From Echeneis naucrates (lineage: Eukaryota > Chordata > Actinopteri > Carangiformes > Echeneidae), in assembly GCF_900963305.1 (NCBI RefSeq), contig NC_042515.1, positions 10,847,623-10,911,622 of the forward strand: 64,000 nt of DNA, given 5' to 3'. The notes under the pieces were generated by a model. That model saw nothing but the letters and a program-made list of their open reading frames with translations. It had not been told where the DNA came from and searched no databases. A program made the translations under genes and the position numbers. Shown in pieces: positions 1 to 20,687 of this stretch; within the stretch, counting starts at the first letter, position 1; each line of letters begins with the position of its first letter.

Positions 1-109
1 CACAAAAGCTCCTTTTCTCCCTTCATTGGTGAATACTCCTGATCAGTGGGCCCGCCATCCATCATGTCACTGAGCCCCTGATTTATCCAAAGAAGACTTG
101 TATCACTAA

Positions 110-5513
<5,404 letters not shown>

Positions 5514-5882
5514 AGACACATTCCGCTATCTAACAAGGAACTGATCAAATCCGCTATCAAACTCCTCTGGAGCAGTTATTCATTTATTCATTTATGCATT
5601 TACACTTTTGTTTTTGCTCAGATTTTTCTTTTACAATTCAAAGTGAAAGCAATGCATCAAATTGTATGGTCACATTTTATTGTATAAGATTTTGTTATTA
5701 ATTTCAATATTATTGTTTCATTTTAAGATGTATATAACTACATGCATTTATATTCAGTTGATACATTTAGTCAAAATAACTATTACCGGATGCATCAGTA
5801 GAACTATTAAAATTCATGACCTACATCTTTGCTAAGGTTCAGAACCAAGAGCCATGCAGAGACCATTTAAAACAAAAATAAA
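5514..5882 (+). other. mst1: mst1 3'UTR with poly(A) signal
   Basis: AT-rich non-coding sequence follows the mst1 stop codon. AATAAA at 5877-5882 is the first good poly(A) signal on this strand, about 365 bases after the stop. The cleavage site is inferred. Confidence 0.55.
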
Positions 5883-7990
5883 TCTAAGTAAAGATTCAAC
5901 TTTTTTTGTTTTAGTTGTTGACATCATTGATATTTGTATGTACTCACATTTGCATTTAAGTGTTTAGTCAACAAGTTCATAAATGTTGAGGCATTGTCTA
6001 TAAAGGCTAAATAGTTAAAGTTCAGTGTTGCCAGCTTTTGTTATTTATTAACCCAAAACTAAAAGGATTTGAGGATCGAAATTAATTGTAGCACTTTGGT
6101 TTGGCAAAGAATGACTGGAGCTAATTAACCTCCCATAACAGAGGTGGTGTTTTGGATTTGCCACAGTTTGTAAGTTCCCAACATCCCCTGGAAATGCACG
6201 TTGCCACAAAACACCTCCCCTCTTCTCCCCGGCGCTGAATGGAGCTCCAAAATACCTTCTTTGCCCCCAGCCTCTAAAGAAATCCCTTCTCTGCCTGTCT
6301 TTTGATGCCTGCCCCCACCTCCAAAGACATGCCTTTGTGCCTTATGCAGAACTGTATGCGCTGCACATTCTTTCTAGTTCTATAGGAGGATTTTTGTAAC
6401 CCGGTCCTGATGAACCCACGGAATTCAGCTTAAATAAACCTCAAGATCAGAGTCCGACCGAATCTCAGACAACCTAGCCTGCAGAAGGCCACTGAACTCT
6501 CTCTGTGTAATATACACACATGCTCAATTCACACAACGCCCTCCTTTTTCTTATTCCCAATAATAATCTCTGCTTCTTTCACACCAACATTTTCTTTTGT
6601 CTTGAACAATCAGAAGACGCTGGCATTTTTTTTTTTTTAAGTGCAGAAATAGGGACTAACGGGGCCAAAGTGTGGAGCCAATATCCACAGATGAATAATG
6701 ATGTTGAGTTATTCTTCTGCTTTACTCTGCATTTAGAAATGGCACATTGAGAATTAAGATTTTGTTGTCATTTCTTTCACTCTCATTTAGTAATATCTAG
6801 AGTGGATGGCTAGTCAAATCCACTTATGACTACCAGTTCTCAGCAACTGTTGTCAGAAGCTTCTGGTAAATACAAGCTGCTATAAAAAAATAAAAAAAAA
6901 GATGCTAATGTTTTCTTTGTTATTCGGGGTCATTCTTTTATTGGTAATTATGTGAAGGGTGAAAAACATACACACTTTCTTTATTCCAGTTTCCCTCTTG
7001 ATCTTGGTTGATTTTTTTTTTTTTTTTTTTGATTTATGCTAAACGAAATGTTCAGGTTTGACTGGATATTTTCAGTCTGTGTATTTTACAGTGACATCAT
7101 GAAAGGGACACTGTAAACCAGCCTACCTGTGCTGGTCTTAATCTTTATGTTTTGGTCTCATGCCTGCACATTCACCTGACGTGACTCCATGAGCAGTCCA
7201 GCATTGTGTCCCTGGAATGTGTGTTCATTGTGGTTCAAACATTTCCATCCGTATTTATCAGTTTGTCCAAAGTCAGGACCAGACGTTTTTAACAAAGCTA
7301 ACAATACATTTAAATATGCCAATATCCAATAAAAAACTGTTTTAAATTTCAGCATTATTTGAAAATACGCTTGCTCCTTCACTGCTCCTTGCTTCTGATT
7401 ACCATATTTACCGTGCATGGTGAGGTACATTTGCCCGCAACGACAGCGGCCTTGTAGACGGTGCTTTGACAAACCTCATTTGATATTTCTGTCCATACTT
7501 GTGGCTCCCGGGATTATATCTAAAACAGCGTGGGTTGGCAGATAAGAGCAGGAAGGGAGTGAAGTTCAGCTCTGATCGCTCTACAGTCTGACCTCACCAT
7601 GATTTCTGCTGGAGCTGAACTTTTTCCTCCTCTCTCTGGGGAACTTCCCAACCCACCCTCACCCCCCCGGACCTCTCTTTGGGAACCCCGGAACCAGACT
7701 GGCTCCTGTCTGATGCCCGTCTCCTTCCCTCCCTCTCTCCCTTCCCTCCCTGAAGTGGGTGAGCTTTTCGGGGCGGGGTCCGCGCTTTCTAACCCTCCTA
7801 CCCTCGTTCTTCCTTGAAACATGCTTTAATAGAGAAAGTATGCAATGCATACTGCTCTGCTAAAAAAAAAAAAAACACAAACAAACAAATAAACAAAAAA
7901 AAAAAAAAAACATTATACTGCAACTGGGGTATTCGTGACTGGACGTCTGCGGGGTGGGGGGGGAATCACACACATTTCCGATTAGAGGAG
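5883..7990. other. Intergenic, mst1 to hmga2
   Basis: No coding exon seen on either strand; open frames are short and match no known family. There is a T-run at about 7012-7031, a pyrimidine-rich block at 7620-7805 and A-runs at 7861-7910. The pyrimidine block could belong to the hmga2 promoter or 5'UTR, which is known to be long and pyrimidine-rich in mammals, but nothing here proves it. Confidence 0.5.
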
Positions 7991-7996
7991 GAGGGA

Positions 7997-7997
<1 letters not shown>

Positions 7998-8031
<34 letters not shown>

Positions 8032-8040
8032 AGAGAGAGA
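7998..8040. repeat. (CA)n microsatellite followed by (GA)n
   Basis: About 14 CA units followed directly by about six GA units, just upstream of the candidate hmga2 5' exon. Confidence 0.9.
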
Positions 8041-8100
8041 TTACCGTTTCACTCCAACCAATGAGACGGTCGATATACTCAGATTTTCATAGTTGTGCAG

Positions 8101-8150
8101 GAGCTCAAGTGAACCGACTGTGTGAACTTCCAGGTGCAGACCGACTCAAG
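8101..8150 (+). other. hmga2: Candidate non-coding first exon of hmga2 (end of exon)
   Basis: A strong donor, CTCAAG|GTAAGTCC, lies at 8150/8151 inside a moderately GC-rich stretch upstream of the hmga2 start codon. It could splice to the acceptor at 10213, just before the ATG exon. The 5' end of the exon cannot be seen. A CpG-rich block at 8470-8950, including a CTG run at 8699-8720, is an alternative promoter or 5'UTR. Inference only. Confidence 0.35.
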
Positions 8151-10229
8151 GTAAGTCCGGCAGCCTGCGCGCTCATTGTGCTGCGTGCATGAGCAGGATT
8201 ACAGCCTCAACATGGAGCCTGTAACCTGGATGTATATGCATGCATGCATGTATGTTGTGTGGCTGCTTTGGAGGACACACACAGCGTTTGCACCTGTGTT
8301 GCCTGCCTTTTGTCGCGGCTGCTGGAGTTTGTATTGATATTATTTTTGCAGCTCTTTTGCAGCTGGCACTCGGTCCATCCATTTTCGGCGGCGGACCTGT
8401 TGTTATCACTCCATAAAGCCAACACATTTGAGGATCGATTGCGCAAGTGATGGAGGCAGGGGGATGTTGTGTTAGGGAGCTTTTTTAACTCTCGCTGGCT
8501 TCATCCGATCTGCCCCAGTCGGGTGTGCCAGCTAACTTTGAGCCCGGAGCCCCCCTGCCAGCTCCGGCTCCGCCGCTTCGCCTCGGCGGAGCGTTAAAGT
8601 CTGCAGAAAAAGACGGTGTTTTCGTGCTTGCAATTGCCGCCCATATGAAAAAAAAAGTACATTCAGTCCCGTACTGGACTGCCAAACACAGACTGGTCTG
8701 CTGCTGCTGCTGCTGCTGCTGCAGGAGAAGAAGTGCAAAGACGCTTGATTGTGTTGTGCACCGAAAAGCGACCGGACGACGTCGTGCGTCTGTTTTGACT
8801 TTAAAATCGTTAAACTAGAGGACGCGGATTTCTCAAATGACTTCGACTTCCTGCTCGAGTGCGGCCGTCCTGATAGGCAGCTTCGGCAATTAGTGTTTGG
8901 CACAATCCCTCTCAGAGCCAGGCGACACGGTTCGCTGCCAGCCCGGATGGACATGCTCGGTTTCTCCTATTCTGTGCAAAGTCCATGAATTAGTGTGGAC
9001 CAAGTAAACTTTATAAAAAGGATCCATACTGCTAACATTTGGGGTGTGATAACTTCCCTACAGTGTCACAGATCTCGAACTATCTGATTCATCAATTAGT
9101 CCACCTACAGAAAAGCATTCTGATTGTCAAATACTCGTTTTAGTCATTATTTACATATAAAATGTCAACTATTCCCTTCTGTGGGATTCTTAAATGTAAG
9201 AACTGGCCAATTTTATGCATGTTACGTGAAAGTTTAGTGACTTTCTTTGAGTTTTTGGTGTGTAGTAAGATATAATCAGTAATTTAAAGACATTATTTGT
9301 TGTTGTCTACATTTTATGGACTAGATGTCTGTCTGCTGTTGACAGATGAATGAGTTATTTGTCCATTAAGAACATGTTTTTAAGTGTTTATTACTGTATT
9401 TGTCCTGCAAATAAATTTAACAGCAGATTAGAAATTAGATACAAGTCAAATCCTCTAAAATGAGAGGCCAGTACAGCTTAAAACTTCATTTGAATCCCTA
9501 ACTGATCAGACTTGTTGCAGTTTCATTTTCTGTCAGTGGACTAACTGACTAATTGCTGCTTCAGTAGAGTTGACTAAAGGCCGCAGAACTGGAGCTCACA
9601 GCGCTGTGATTCTTTCTGTCCACATTTTGCATGCAGTTGTATTTGTGTGGCAAAAGATTTAGAGTAACAGATGTCGTGGCATCAGCACACATCCCACCAC
9701 CACATGCACGACTCCATTGAGAAATACCTCACAGAGGGCAGATGGAAAGACAGTGTAAAATACAGTGGATGCAGCGTTTGGATGGTAGATTGAGTTGTGA
9801 ATATCTGTGCTACTTTTAGTCGCTCCACACCACTCTCATGTTTCCCCACATTTGCCAGACCCCTGACTGTGTGCCGATGAGCCCAGTGCCAAGGCTTATG
9901 CATAAGCAGTTCCCACGCTTGCTCCTGGAAAAGGGTCCAGTGAGGCTCTCAGTGATCTTCCTAATGATACATAAAGCACTGGTCAGAACTCACCGTGGTA
10001 ATGATGCAAAAAGGAAAATATTTAAAGCTGTACTACATATCCAGTCGCCCTCACTTTGTCAAAGGTGATTGCCAGTCATGCTTTCCAGAGGTTTATTATT
10101 TTTTTTCTCTTTTCTCCTCTTCTCCATCTCCAGCTCCTGATACTCAGGTCTTCTCTTCTTTAAGCCCTAGAGGCCGCTCCTCCAGGCTTTGATGCCCACA
10201 CTCTTTAAAGCAGGTGGACAGACGCAGGC

Positions 10230-13200
10230 ATGAGTCACAGTGGGACCAAAGAGCCGTCTCCCCAGCCAAGCGCTGCCCAGTCACCTCCTGAGCCTCCACA
10301 CAGGGGGAGGGGTCGGCCACGGAAACAGCAACAGGTGAGGGCTTGAGTCTTGTGACTTCAGATGAATCCTCTCAGCCCTGTCCCTCAAATTAAACTATGT
10401 AAAAATCTCATCAAATGTTACAGAAATTCTGAAAATCAATCTCCAATCTCCTCCTTTTTTTTTTTTTTTTTTTATAGCTCGCACAGTTTCTTCACTGGTA
10501 GTCTCTGTATGCTATCTCTCTCTCTACAGGAGCCAGTTGGACCACCGACCCCAAAGCGACCGAGAGGTCGACCAAAAGGCAGCAAGAATAAAGGCGCTAG
10601 AACTGCACTGAAGGTTGAAACTGACCACTCTGCTATATTAAATATTTATTTGAACTTTTATTTTGCTTGCATAACAGCACTACAGTACTAAAACCTACTA
10701 TTCCAATCAAAACATTTCAGGCACTATTTATTCACTTTTGATAAATCCCAAGAAATAAATATAAAATAATATAAAATCGTGTAGTTAATTTTATTACATC
10801 TTTGCACTTTAACTTACAACTGATGGAAGCGCTGTCCGTATGTTGAGAATATACTGTATATAAGCTCAACAGATTTATCTTTCACGTGCACTGAAGAGCT
10901 TTTCGAGTAATGTGTAATAAGTAGATTGATGCGTTTTGGGGAGCACTGTAAGGCAGTGTGCAGGCATGCTGAGGCCAAATGTCAGCTGAAAATAGAGAAA
11001 AGACAAGCTGTTCACAGTGCTCACAGACGGAGTGGTCAGTGCAAAGACAGCTATTATTATTCTGACCAATGAAAGACTATGAATACTGCCACTATAAGAC
11101 TATTAAAACCTATTCTGAGAAAATCATTTATTCAGATACTGAACTTTGCAGCTTTGAAAAATCTTGTACTTTACTAAAATGCTTCTTTATTCTTTTGTTT
11201 CACTTTTCAAAGAGAAACATCCTGTGCAATTATCAAAATGTCTATATAGTTTTAATCAAGAAACTGCTCATTTTCTTAATTTAGTTAGTATTTAGTAGCA
11301 TTTAGTCTACAAGATCCCAGAAAACAATCCAAAAATCCAGGTTGACACCAACCACCAGGTCAAAATTCAGCGATTTTCAATCTAATATCCAAACACCAAA
11401 TATATGCATATGTATTTACATTTGGAGTATTGCTTTAAAAATGATTTGGACAACAATTTTGTTGCAAAGTATGAAAATAACTGAAAAGAAGAGATTCTTC
11501 ATTTCACTGATGAATCATAGCTTATGGGACGTGCAGAAGCCTCATTATCAGCAACAATGAGTTATACATGGGCATAAAAATTATTGGTCAGAATAAAATA
11601 GTAAAGTGTTACACTAAAGATGCACTATATTTTTGCGAAATCCATCTTAATGTTCAGGTCTGAAGTCTGATTTGAATATCTCTGTTCTCTCTGTTTATGC
11701 TGGCAGCTTTCCATTCAAATCAGGAGATTGGCATGAAGCGTGTCTGCGCACAATATGTGTAACATATTGTAGATGAAGAATGCCGCCCTGTAAATCAAAT
11801 GGTTTTCAGTTTGTCTGAGACTTACAAGAAAAAGTGTCTTTTCACAGCTAGTTTTAGAGAAACGTTAAACATGTCAATCACCCAAAACTCATTATGTGTG
11901 TCTTTCAGAGATGGGAAACCACGCATTTCTCAGGAGAGGAAAAACAGAATATGTTGAATGTGCCAGAAATCTTAAAATGTGGATGTTTTACACTTAGAAA
12001 GTTCCTCAACTATGTTCAGATAAGTTCAGCGTAGAAGCTGCTGCATCCACAGGATCCTATTCATTTCCCCAAACGTATTAACACATACATGACCCACTCT
12101 TTTAACCCTTCATCTATTCCTTTTCAGAAAGAGCCCACTGGGGAGAGACGACCACGTGGGCGACCGAGGAAATGGGTATGGCGCAATCACTGATGCTCGT
12201 GGACATCTTCATCATGAGTTAAATATAAAAACATAATACGTATACAACCATACAAAAGGGAGTCTGTGCACACTGAAGCCAATAATTCAGTCATTTTGCT
12301 GCCTTTTTCTCTCCACAGCCCCAGAAAGTGGTACAAGAAGTAGCTAAAGAGCAGCAGGTGAGGAAAGTGAAATCTTTAAAAGGGAGAAGGGTGGTGTAGT
12401 TTTGTTTTGATGCAGCATATTAACTAACAGGTTTCCTCAACTCAACTGAAAAATAACTGTTTTGCATTAAAATGTGTAAGGCAAGGTCAGTGTTTAAGAG
12501 ATACAGTGAAATATTAACGTTTACAGCCACGCTAAATTAAATAAAGCATATATCTAATATTAATAAACTAACAACAAAGATATTTACAAAAGAATTAAAG
12601 TTTAGAATTTGTGTGTGCGGTGTAATGCGCCTTCCAAGTAGATAGTAGTTTTAAAAAATTGTCACCTCATGCCATTTAAAAAAATATATATATATATATA
12701 TATATGTTATTATATGCATTTGAAGTCACTTTGAGAGTGGCGACCGTGGAGGAATGTGACTTCTGCAGAAATCTCATTTTGTGTCATATGTCTAACTTTT
12801 GACTAATGTTGATCTGCACAGTTGATCTCATTTTATGAGACATTCATGAGAATCATTAGCTTGTGTGAAGCACAGGGGTTTTGGTCAAAGTCTACTTTCA
12901 CAGATGTAAATGCAGGGTGGATAATCTAAATCAGCTCTCATAATAATATAATACAATTTTGCAGCAATACTATGAAGCTAAAACTTCAATAAAGACTTCA
13001 TTTATTTCAGAATAATGTGAATGGGGAGCAAGGAGAGTTTGTGTGTATTTGTCTTTTCTCTAGTGCAGCTTAATTGGGAAAAAAAAAAATCATACTTAGA
13101 TATTTAAGCCTCTTCAAAATGTCTACTAAGAAGTCCAACAAATGGAAAAAGTTTCTTTCCTCTTGATTTCAAACTCTGACCTGCATGTTATTCTGTAGCT

Positions 13201-14098
13201 TATGTTCATTCTGACATTTTGAAATAACCATATTCTTTAATTTAGCATTTTTACCCCTTATATTTCTTAAGAAACACCTTTTAGACTTCCTGAGTTTTCA
13301 GTGAATTTGCATTAAATGTGTGACAAATAAGTACTCTGAACATTGAATGTAAACTATAAAATTGTAGGTCTAAAAAGCCAACAATTAAAGCACCAGCAGC
13401 GAGTGTTTTATCTGAAACGACTTCATGAGTATGCAACAAATTCTTGGAAACGCACAGGCAGCAGTGTTGAATTCCCCAGATACACCTCCAAACATCCTTT
13501 TGTGACACTAAGTGTTGGTGAATAGGTGCACCCAGTGTTTCTCAGAAAGTTATCCATCTTCTTCATTTTTCAAACAAAAAAAATCACTCGACAGTTGTGC
13601 ACCAAAGCGGGCCAATTCTCTTGATGCCCCTCGTGTGCCTTATCGCATCCTCTCCACCGAGCAGTTTGTCAAAGAGGTTTAGATGCTTCATTCAAGCACT
13701 GAAACCGTTGAGACAGACTCCCTTTCTCAGATGCATGCACACGAAGGGGAAGAGTGAGCCAATGTAGCGAGGGGAAACCTGATCTAACTGCTCTCTTCCT
13801 CTGTCTTCTTGGTTTCCTGACTTAACTGTCGTCTTACTCACATTTCTAGGTCTGACAGCTGGACCTACTTCCCCACACGCAATCGCACAATTAATTTTCA
13901 CACACTCATTCTTGTATTCTGGTATTTTCTACTCCTGATTCATTACCTGCACATAATGAGTCACTAGCTTTGATCAAACAATGACAGACAAACTGGTTTT
14001 GCTCCTTTTGTCTGTTCCAGGGTCCTTCAGAAGAAGCTGGGGAGGGGCCCTCACAGCCCTCATCATCTCAGGTTCCAGCACAGGAGGGAGGGGAGTAG
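10230..14098 (+). CDS. hmga2: HMGA2-type AT-hook chromatin protein
   Basis: Small nuclear architectural protein that binds the minor groove of AT-rich DNA. Five coding exons: 10230-10334, 10530-10613, 12128-12175, 12319-12357, 14021-14098 (stop TAG), giving 117 aa against 109 in human HMGA2. Each of the first three exons holds one AT-hook: RGRGRPRKQQQ, KRPRGRPKGSKNK and RRPRGRPRKW. The exon 3 ending RGRPRKW, followed by PQKVVQ, is HMGA2-like; HMGA1 has RGRPKK there. Exon 2 ends at a weak donor (AAG|GTTGAA). The C-terminal tail (GPSEEAGEGPSQ onward) has fewer acidic residues than the mammalian one. ATG at 10230 is the first in frame with the hooks. It could be a lineage-specific HMGA paralogue, but the HMGA2 call is well supported by hook sequence and exon layout. 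Confidence 0.93.
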
Positions 14099-14115
14099 AT
14101 AGGATACCTCTCTAC

Positions 14116-14123
14116 CTACCTCA
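14116..14123 (+). promoter_or_regulatory. hmga2: let-7 8mer seed match
   Basis: CTACCTCA, complementary to let-7 nucleotides 2-8 plus the A opposite position 1, 18 bases after the hmga2 stop codon. Confidence 0.6.
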
Positions 14124-14183
14124 AGGTTTGGCCTCAAACAAACGGGAGTACAATCTGACTCCTACCTGTCATGAGGATTCAGG

Positions 14184-14184
<1 letters not shown>

Positions 14185-14224
<40 letters not shown>
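14185..14224. repeat. (CA)n microsatellite in the hmga2 3'UTR
   Basis: About 20 CA units, roughly 85 bases after the stop codon. Confidence 0.95.
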
Positions 14225-14226
<2 letters not shown>

Positions 14227-15279
14227 ATACATGCACACACATTACACTAAATCATTGTGGAAAGTGGCTTCTCAAACGAAATATTCAACCCCAGGTTTGT
14301 TGGTTTGCTATATAAGTTTGGTGAACATCTCTATTTTATAATGGAAGAGTTGGATGGGGCTTTTTTTTTTTTTTTTTTTTTTTTTTTAAGTGAAATGGTT
14401 TTCATGTTTAGGTAAAATATGCTTTAAAGCTGCTTGAAAACTGAGAAGCATATTTCTCAAATTGTTGGGTTATTCCTTTAGGGATGCCTGTTTTCCTGAA
14501 CCCCCTGGTGTGTGCGTGTGTGTGCATGCATGCATGAGTGTGTGTCAGTGCTGGTTTTGTGAAGCAGGGACAGGTTTACACGCTGACAGGGGAAGGGGAC
14601 ACAGGGGGTAAAGGGGAAAGAAAAGGAACCAAACTGATCCGTTTCACTGAAACATTTTTGACTCGAGTGTTATGAATCGTCATGTAAAATGGGAGTAAGA
14701 TGGTGACATTTTTAGAAATGTTATAGTATAAACATAGTGCGCTGATGTCATTATTATGAAAGTAGATGTGAAAGGTTTTACTCCACAATGAAATGTTCAA
14801 GACTTTGGAGGGATAAATGTCGTGTTAGTGTGTGTATTGTGTATTGATTAGAAAAAAAGAAAAGAAAAAAAAAAAAAAGCTCAAATGTCAGCGTAAGTGA
14901 AGGTAGTAACATTAACAATAACCTCAGTGAAATGCAGTTTTTGTTTTTTGTCTTTCCAATCAGCAACTAAAAAAAAAAAGAAATCATCCAAAGCTTTAAA
15001 TGGATATCTCACTATGGAAACAACCTTTCACATGTACTAGTCAGCAACAGTGTTGGCAAGTCATTTTTCCACACTCAGGAGTTAACTATTGCAGTGCTTT
15101 TACATCATATTGAAACCTCAGGTACAAAACTATTCAGGAACATGTTGTCAGTCTACTCAGTAATAATTATTGTGCTGTGTTTGTTTGTGCATTTCTGATC
15201 TGTATTTGACATTACCAGTATGCCTTGACACAAAGACCTCATGTAAACCTCAGTTACCCTCAGTATCTCATCTCTCATT

Positions 15280-15287
15280 CTACCTCA
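15280..15287 (+). promoter_or_regulatory. hmga2: let-7 8mer seed match
   Basis: CTACCTCA in the inferred hmga2 3'UTR, about 1.2 kb after the stop codon. Confidence 0.55.
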
Positions 15288-16389
15288 GTAACACAAAAGA
15301 CAAGATCTCCAACAAAGTAATTCCCCACTCCATCAGCAGTGACACGCACACTGTAACCACACACACAGAGACACACAGACATACAGCACAGACAGGCAAA
15401 GGGCTTTCAGGAATCTTCACAAACAAACACGCATACATTACACACCAATAGAGGAATTTTAGCAACAGTGCATAAGTAAGAGCATCTGTGTCTGTTCTTT
15501 TAAAAACTGTATTTGTTAAAGGCTGAAGTGAGACTTGATTTGTCCTCCTGGGAAATAAACTGCAGCCAACAGTTTACAACAACTTAATGAAATACTTTCT
15601 TTTTAGGGCGTAGCTCCATATTAATTTTTTTTGTTTGTTTTGTTTTTTTTTTTTGTTTTTTTTTTATGTTTGGTTTTTCGGTCTGATACTCCTTTCTCAT
15701 TTTTACCACATTGTGTATTTTCAGATTCATACACTGTAAATTGTACATGCAACTCTGTGCTTAACAAGAATTGAAAGGGCAGCAAATAACCACAAAGTGT
15801 TGAAAGACATGACGATAGCAAAAAACAACAGAACACCATCAATATAGTAACCTTATTAAACTTGCCAAATAAAGAATAGCATATATAAAAATACTGTATT
15901 AATTCATTAATACTCAACGATGCATCAGTGACCCTGTCATCACCTGAAAGTTCTCCCTTCCTTTCTTATTCAACAATGGCCACTGGCCACAATGTGACAG
16001 TGATAGCTAAAATATAGCATGACTGTAGGACAAGTAGAATGTTGTTATAAAGACAGCTAACATTAGCCACCATAAGTTACTGGTCACATCAGACCAAGCG
16101 AGACTGTAATCACCCAACTGTATTGAATTCAGGAGGTGTTTTACTGCTTATTAATTCAACTTTTCATTTGTGGGTTTTTTTTGTTGTTGTTGTTGTTGTG
16201 GGGTTTGGGGGGGTTTTGTTTGCTTGTGTTTTCTCTAGCAAATTTCACATAGTCCTGCTTTAAAAGGCCTGCTCATCCGAAAAAGACAGTATTTTCTCAC
16301 TAACTCTCTGGTGGTATCTAACCGTGTAGACAGTTTTTTTGTGTGTGTGTAATTTGGTCAGGTTTGAAGACACCTGATTTTTGCAAGTT

Positions 16390-16720
16390 CACACAATAAG
16401 AAGGTTGCGGGTTCAGTTCCCAGCCTGGGGCCTTTCTGTGGGGAGTTTTCATGTTCTCCCCGTGCCTGTGTGGGTTTCCTCCCACTGTCCAAAGACATGT
16501 TTGGGTTAACTGGTGACTCTAAATTGTCCATAGGTCTGAGTGTCAGTGAGACTGGTTGTTGGTCTCTGTCTGTCTCTGTGTGTTGGCCCGGTGATGGACT
16601 GGTGACCTGTCCAGGGTGAACCCCACCCTCACCCAATGAGAGCTGGGATTGGCTCCAGCACCCCCTGCAACCTGGAAACGGATGAGTGGTTGAAGATGAA
16701 TGAATGAAAGAATGAATGAT
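16390..16720 (+). repeat. Teleost dispersed repeat (SINE-like or LINE tail)
   Basis: A well-kept copy of a repeat frequent in fish genomes. It has a tRNA-like box (GGTTCAGTTCCCAGC), then GTTCTCCCCGTG, TGGTGACTCTAAATTG, GGTGACCTGTCCAGGG and GGGATTGGCTCCAGC, with a degenerate GAATGAAT tail. Family named from memory of such repeats, not a database match. Two more fragments lie on the opposite strand near 57.5 and 58.9 kb. Confidence 0.7.
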
Positions 16721-17460
16721 TCTTTTTGTGACGCCCCAAATATCACCCTGAAAAGTGGACATTTATATGTGGTCTCTCGATTGTGCCACAGGTGCTATAA
16801 AAGCTACCTGCAGGATTAGATATCACTAGAGAACTAAAGAGTGCTCTAATGTAGAGTGTAAGCATTTTATGTCATTTTGGAGAAACCGCACTTTTAGGCT
16901 AACAGATGAAAAAGGTGTTTATTTTATCTTTAATAAATCAGTAATAACCTAGCATTTATTCAGAATTTAGGACTCTAACAACTAGTCACATAGAGTAATT
17001 ATGGAATTGTGGAAAATTTTTCCATGGCTTACCAAATAGCTTTGTTTTCAAATCAAAGGTGAAGAGGGTTGCAGCTTCTTGTCTCTTTTGAGATTGTGTT
17101 GGTCACTGAGGTGTACCAACATCTAAACTGAAAGACAAATGCAAAAACCTAATCTTACTAAAACTGTCCCTGTGTAATCATGCTTGGTAGACATTTCTCC
17201 AGCATGAACTACAGATCACTTAATATTTGTTAATTATAATTATGACTTGAATATCACCCATCACTTACTGTATATATCAAGTGTTTCTTCACTAAACTTG
17301 TGTATTTTTTTTTTATCACTGATGATTCATTATATCCTAATAACTTTGTGTATTTCATCGTTGTTTACTAAATTGATGCCAGAAGTGCTCAGTCCATTTA
17401 CAGACATTTGTGTTTTCTTGTTCAACGGCATTGACCTTTACACTCTTTTTGCCCTCTGGA

Positions 17461-17467
17461 CTACCTC
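17461..17467 (+). promoter_or_regulatory. hmga2: let-7 7mer seed match
   Basis: CTACCTC followed by T, near the distal end of the inferred hmga2 3'UTR. Confidence 0.45.
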
Positions 17468-18027
17468 TGAAATCAAAGAAGCCTGCGTCATCGCTGAGGA
17501 AAATTATTCATTAGACCTGTAAGCGATGTGGATGAAATCTTGAACTAAGTGTCAAACTAGTGCTGTCGTAGTCCACTCAGCTCATCTCACTACATTCATG
17601 TCATCGTAAATGAATGGAAATCAACCTGAAGGGTACCTCTTAATTTAACTAAAACTGAGTCAACGTTTGTTATTTTACACAAGATGTGTCTGGATATTTA
17701 CCCTCTACATGGGCACAATGTTTAAATGTGATTGAACTGGTATGCTTACATACAGTACTTGATCCATTTTCAACTCTTGAAATGTAATTTGAGAAATCAT
17801 ATTTGATGCCTTACTTTTAACCATTTTGTAGATACATTATGTGTCCTCATCCACTTCATTAATAGAACTCACAAACCTGTGATATATATTTTGTTATGAT
17901 TCGTTACCATGTGATTTATATTATTCTGCGTCTTTATCGCCTATCAATAAAATATCCCACTCACCAACTTTCTCGGGTCAGATTTGTCCAGCGACACACC
18001 TTTTTTTCATGGATTGGTTTAAATTTG

Positions 18028-18547
18028 TTTTAATGTACACGCACAATCATTACTCAATAAAGAAGAAATAAGATGGAGAGGGAGAGTTAAGGATGATAGC
18101 ACATCCAGTGTTCAAGCTTGTCAGAGACCTAACACCACAAAATCAGGATAACACAAATATACACTCCTCTCATATCAAACATGGAAGTAGATATCAAAGC
18201 TCTGCAGAGCTTCACTGACAAGCTACTGAACATTTAACGACTTTAAGAAAAGTGCATCACAATGCATTTGTGCAATAAATGGTAACAGTACAAGAGATGA
18301 TGTGATGCTTCCCACTATGCTCCCTTATCAAACATGCACCCTACTTTGTCTCCTTTTTTTCTCATTAAATCATGAAAATCACTCTCATTTCACATACAAA
18401 GCCAAGGTGTTAAAATCTCTTAACAATGCTCCAAATTCTCCCCGAAACAGTCCAGTTTCCATTTGTTTTCCTTCCTGAGCAGCAGTGTCAATCTTGATGA
18501 GGGCAGTCCCCCCTACAAACTGAAATAAACTAATGGAAGGAGGATTG
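18028..18547 (-). other. c3orf18: c3orf18 3'UTR (inferred)
   Basis: Non-coding sequence after the c3orf18 stop. An ATTAAA signal on the minus strand (18028-18033) would end this transcript about 80 bases from the hmga2 poly(A) signal, making the two genes tightly convergent. Confidence 0.4.

Positions 18548-20687
<2,140 letters not shown>

Larger units (their letters stand above)
14099..17970 (+). other. hmga2: Long 3'UTR of hmga2
   Basis: The 3.9 kb after the stop codon has no supportable exon on either strand. It ends near AATAAA at 17946-17951. Three let-7 seed matches lie inside it (entered separately), as expected for an HMGA2 3'UTR. It also holds a (CA)n tract at 14185-14224, a T-run at 14361-14388 and a dispersed repeat at 16390-16720. 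The 3'UTR call comes from position, poly(A) signal and seed sites, so earlier poly(A) use is possible. Confidence 0.6.

Noticed and set aside
8532-8954. 140-codon open frame on the minus strand
   Set aside because: Lies in a CpG-rich, repeat-containing block; its Ser run comes from a CTG repeat and there is no homology.
16358-16762. 134-codon open frame on the minus strand
   Set aside because: It is the antisense of the dispersed repeat at 16390-16720.
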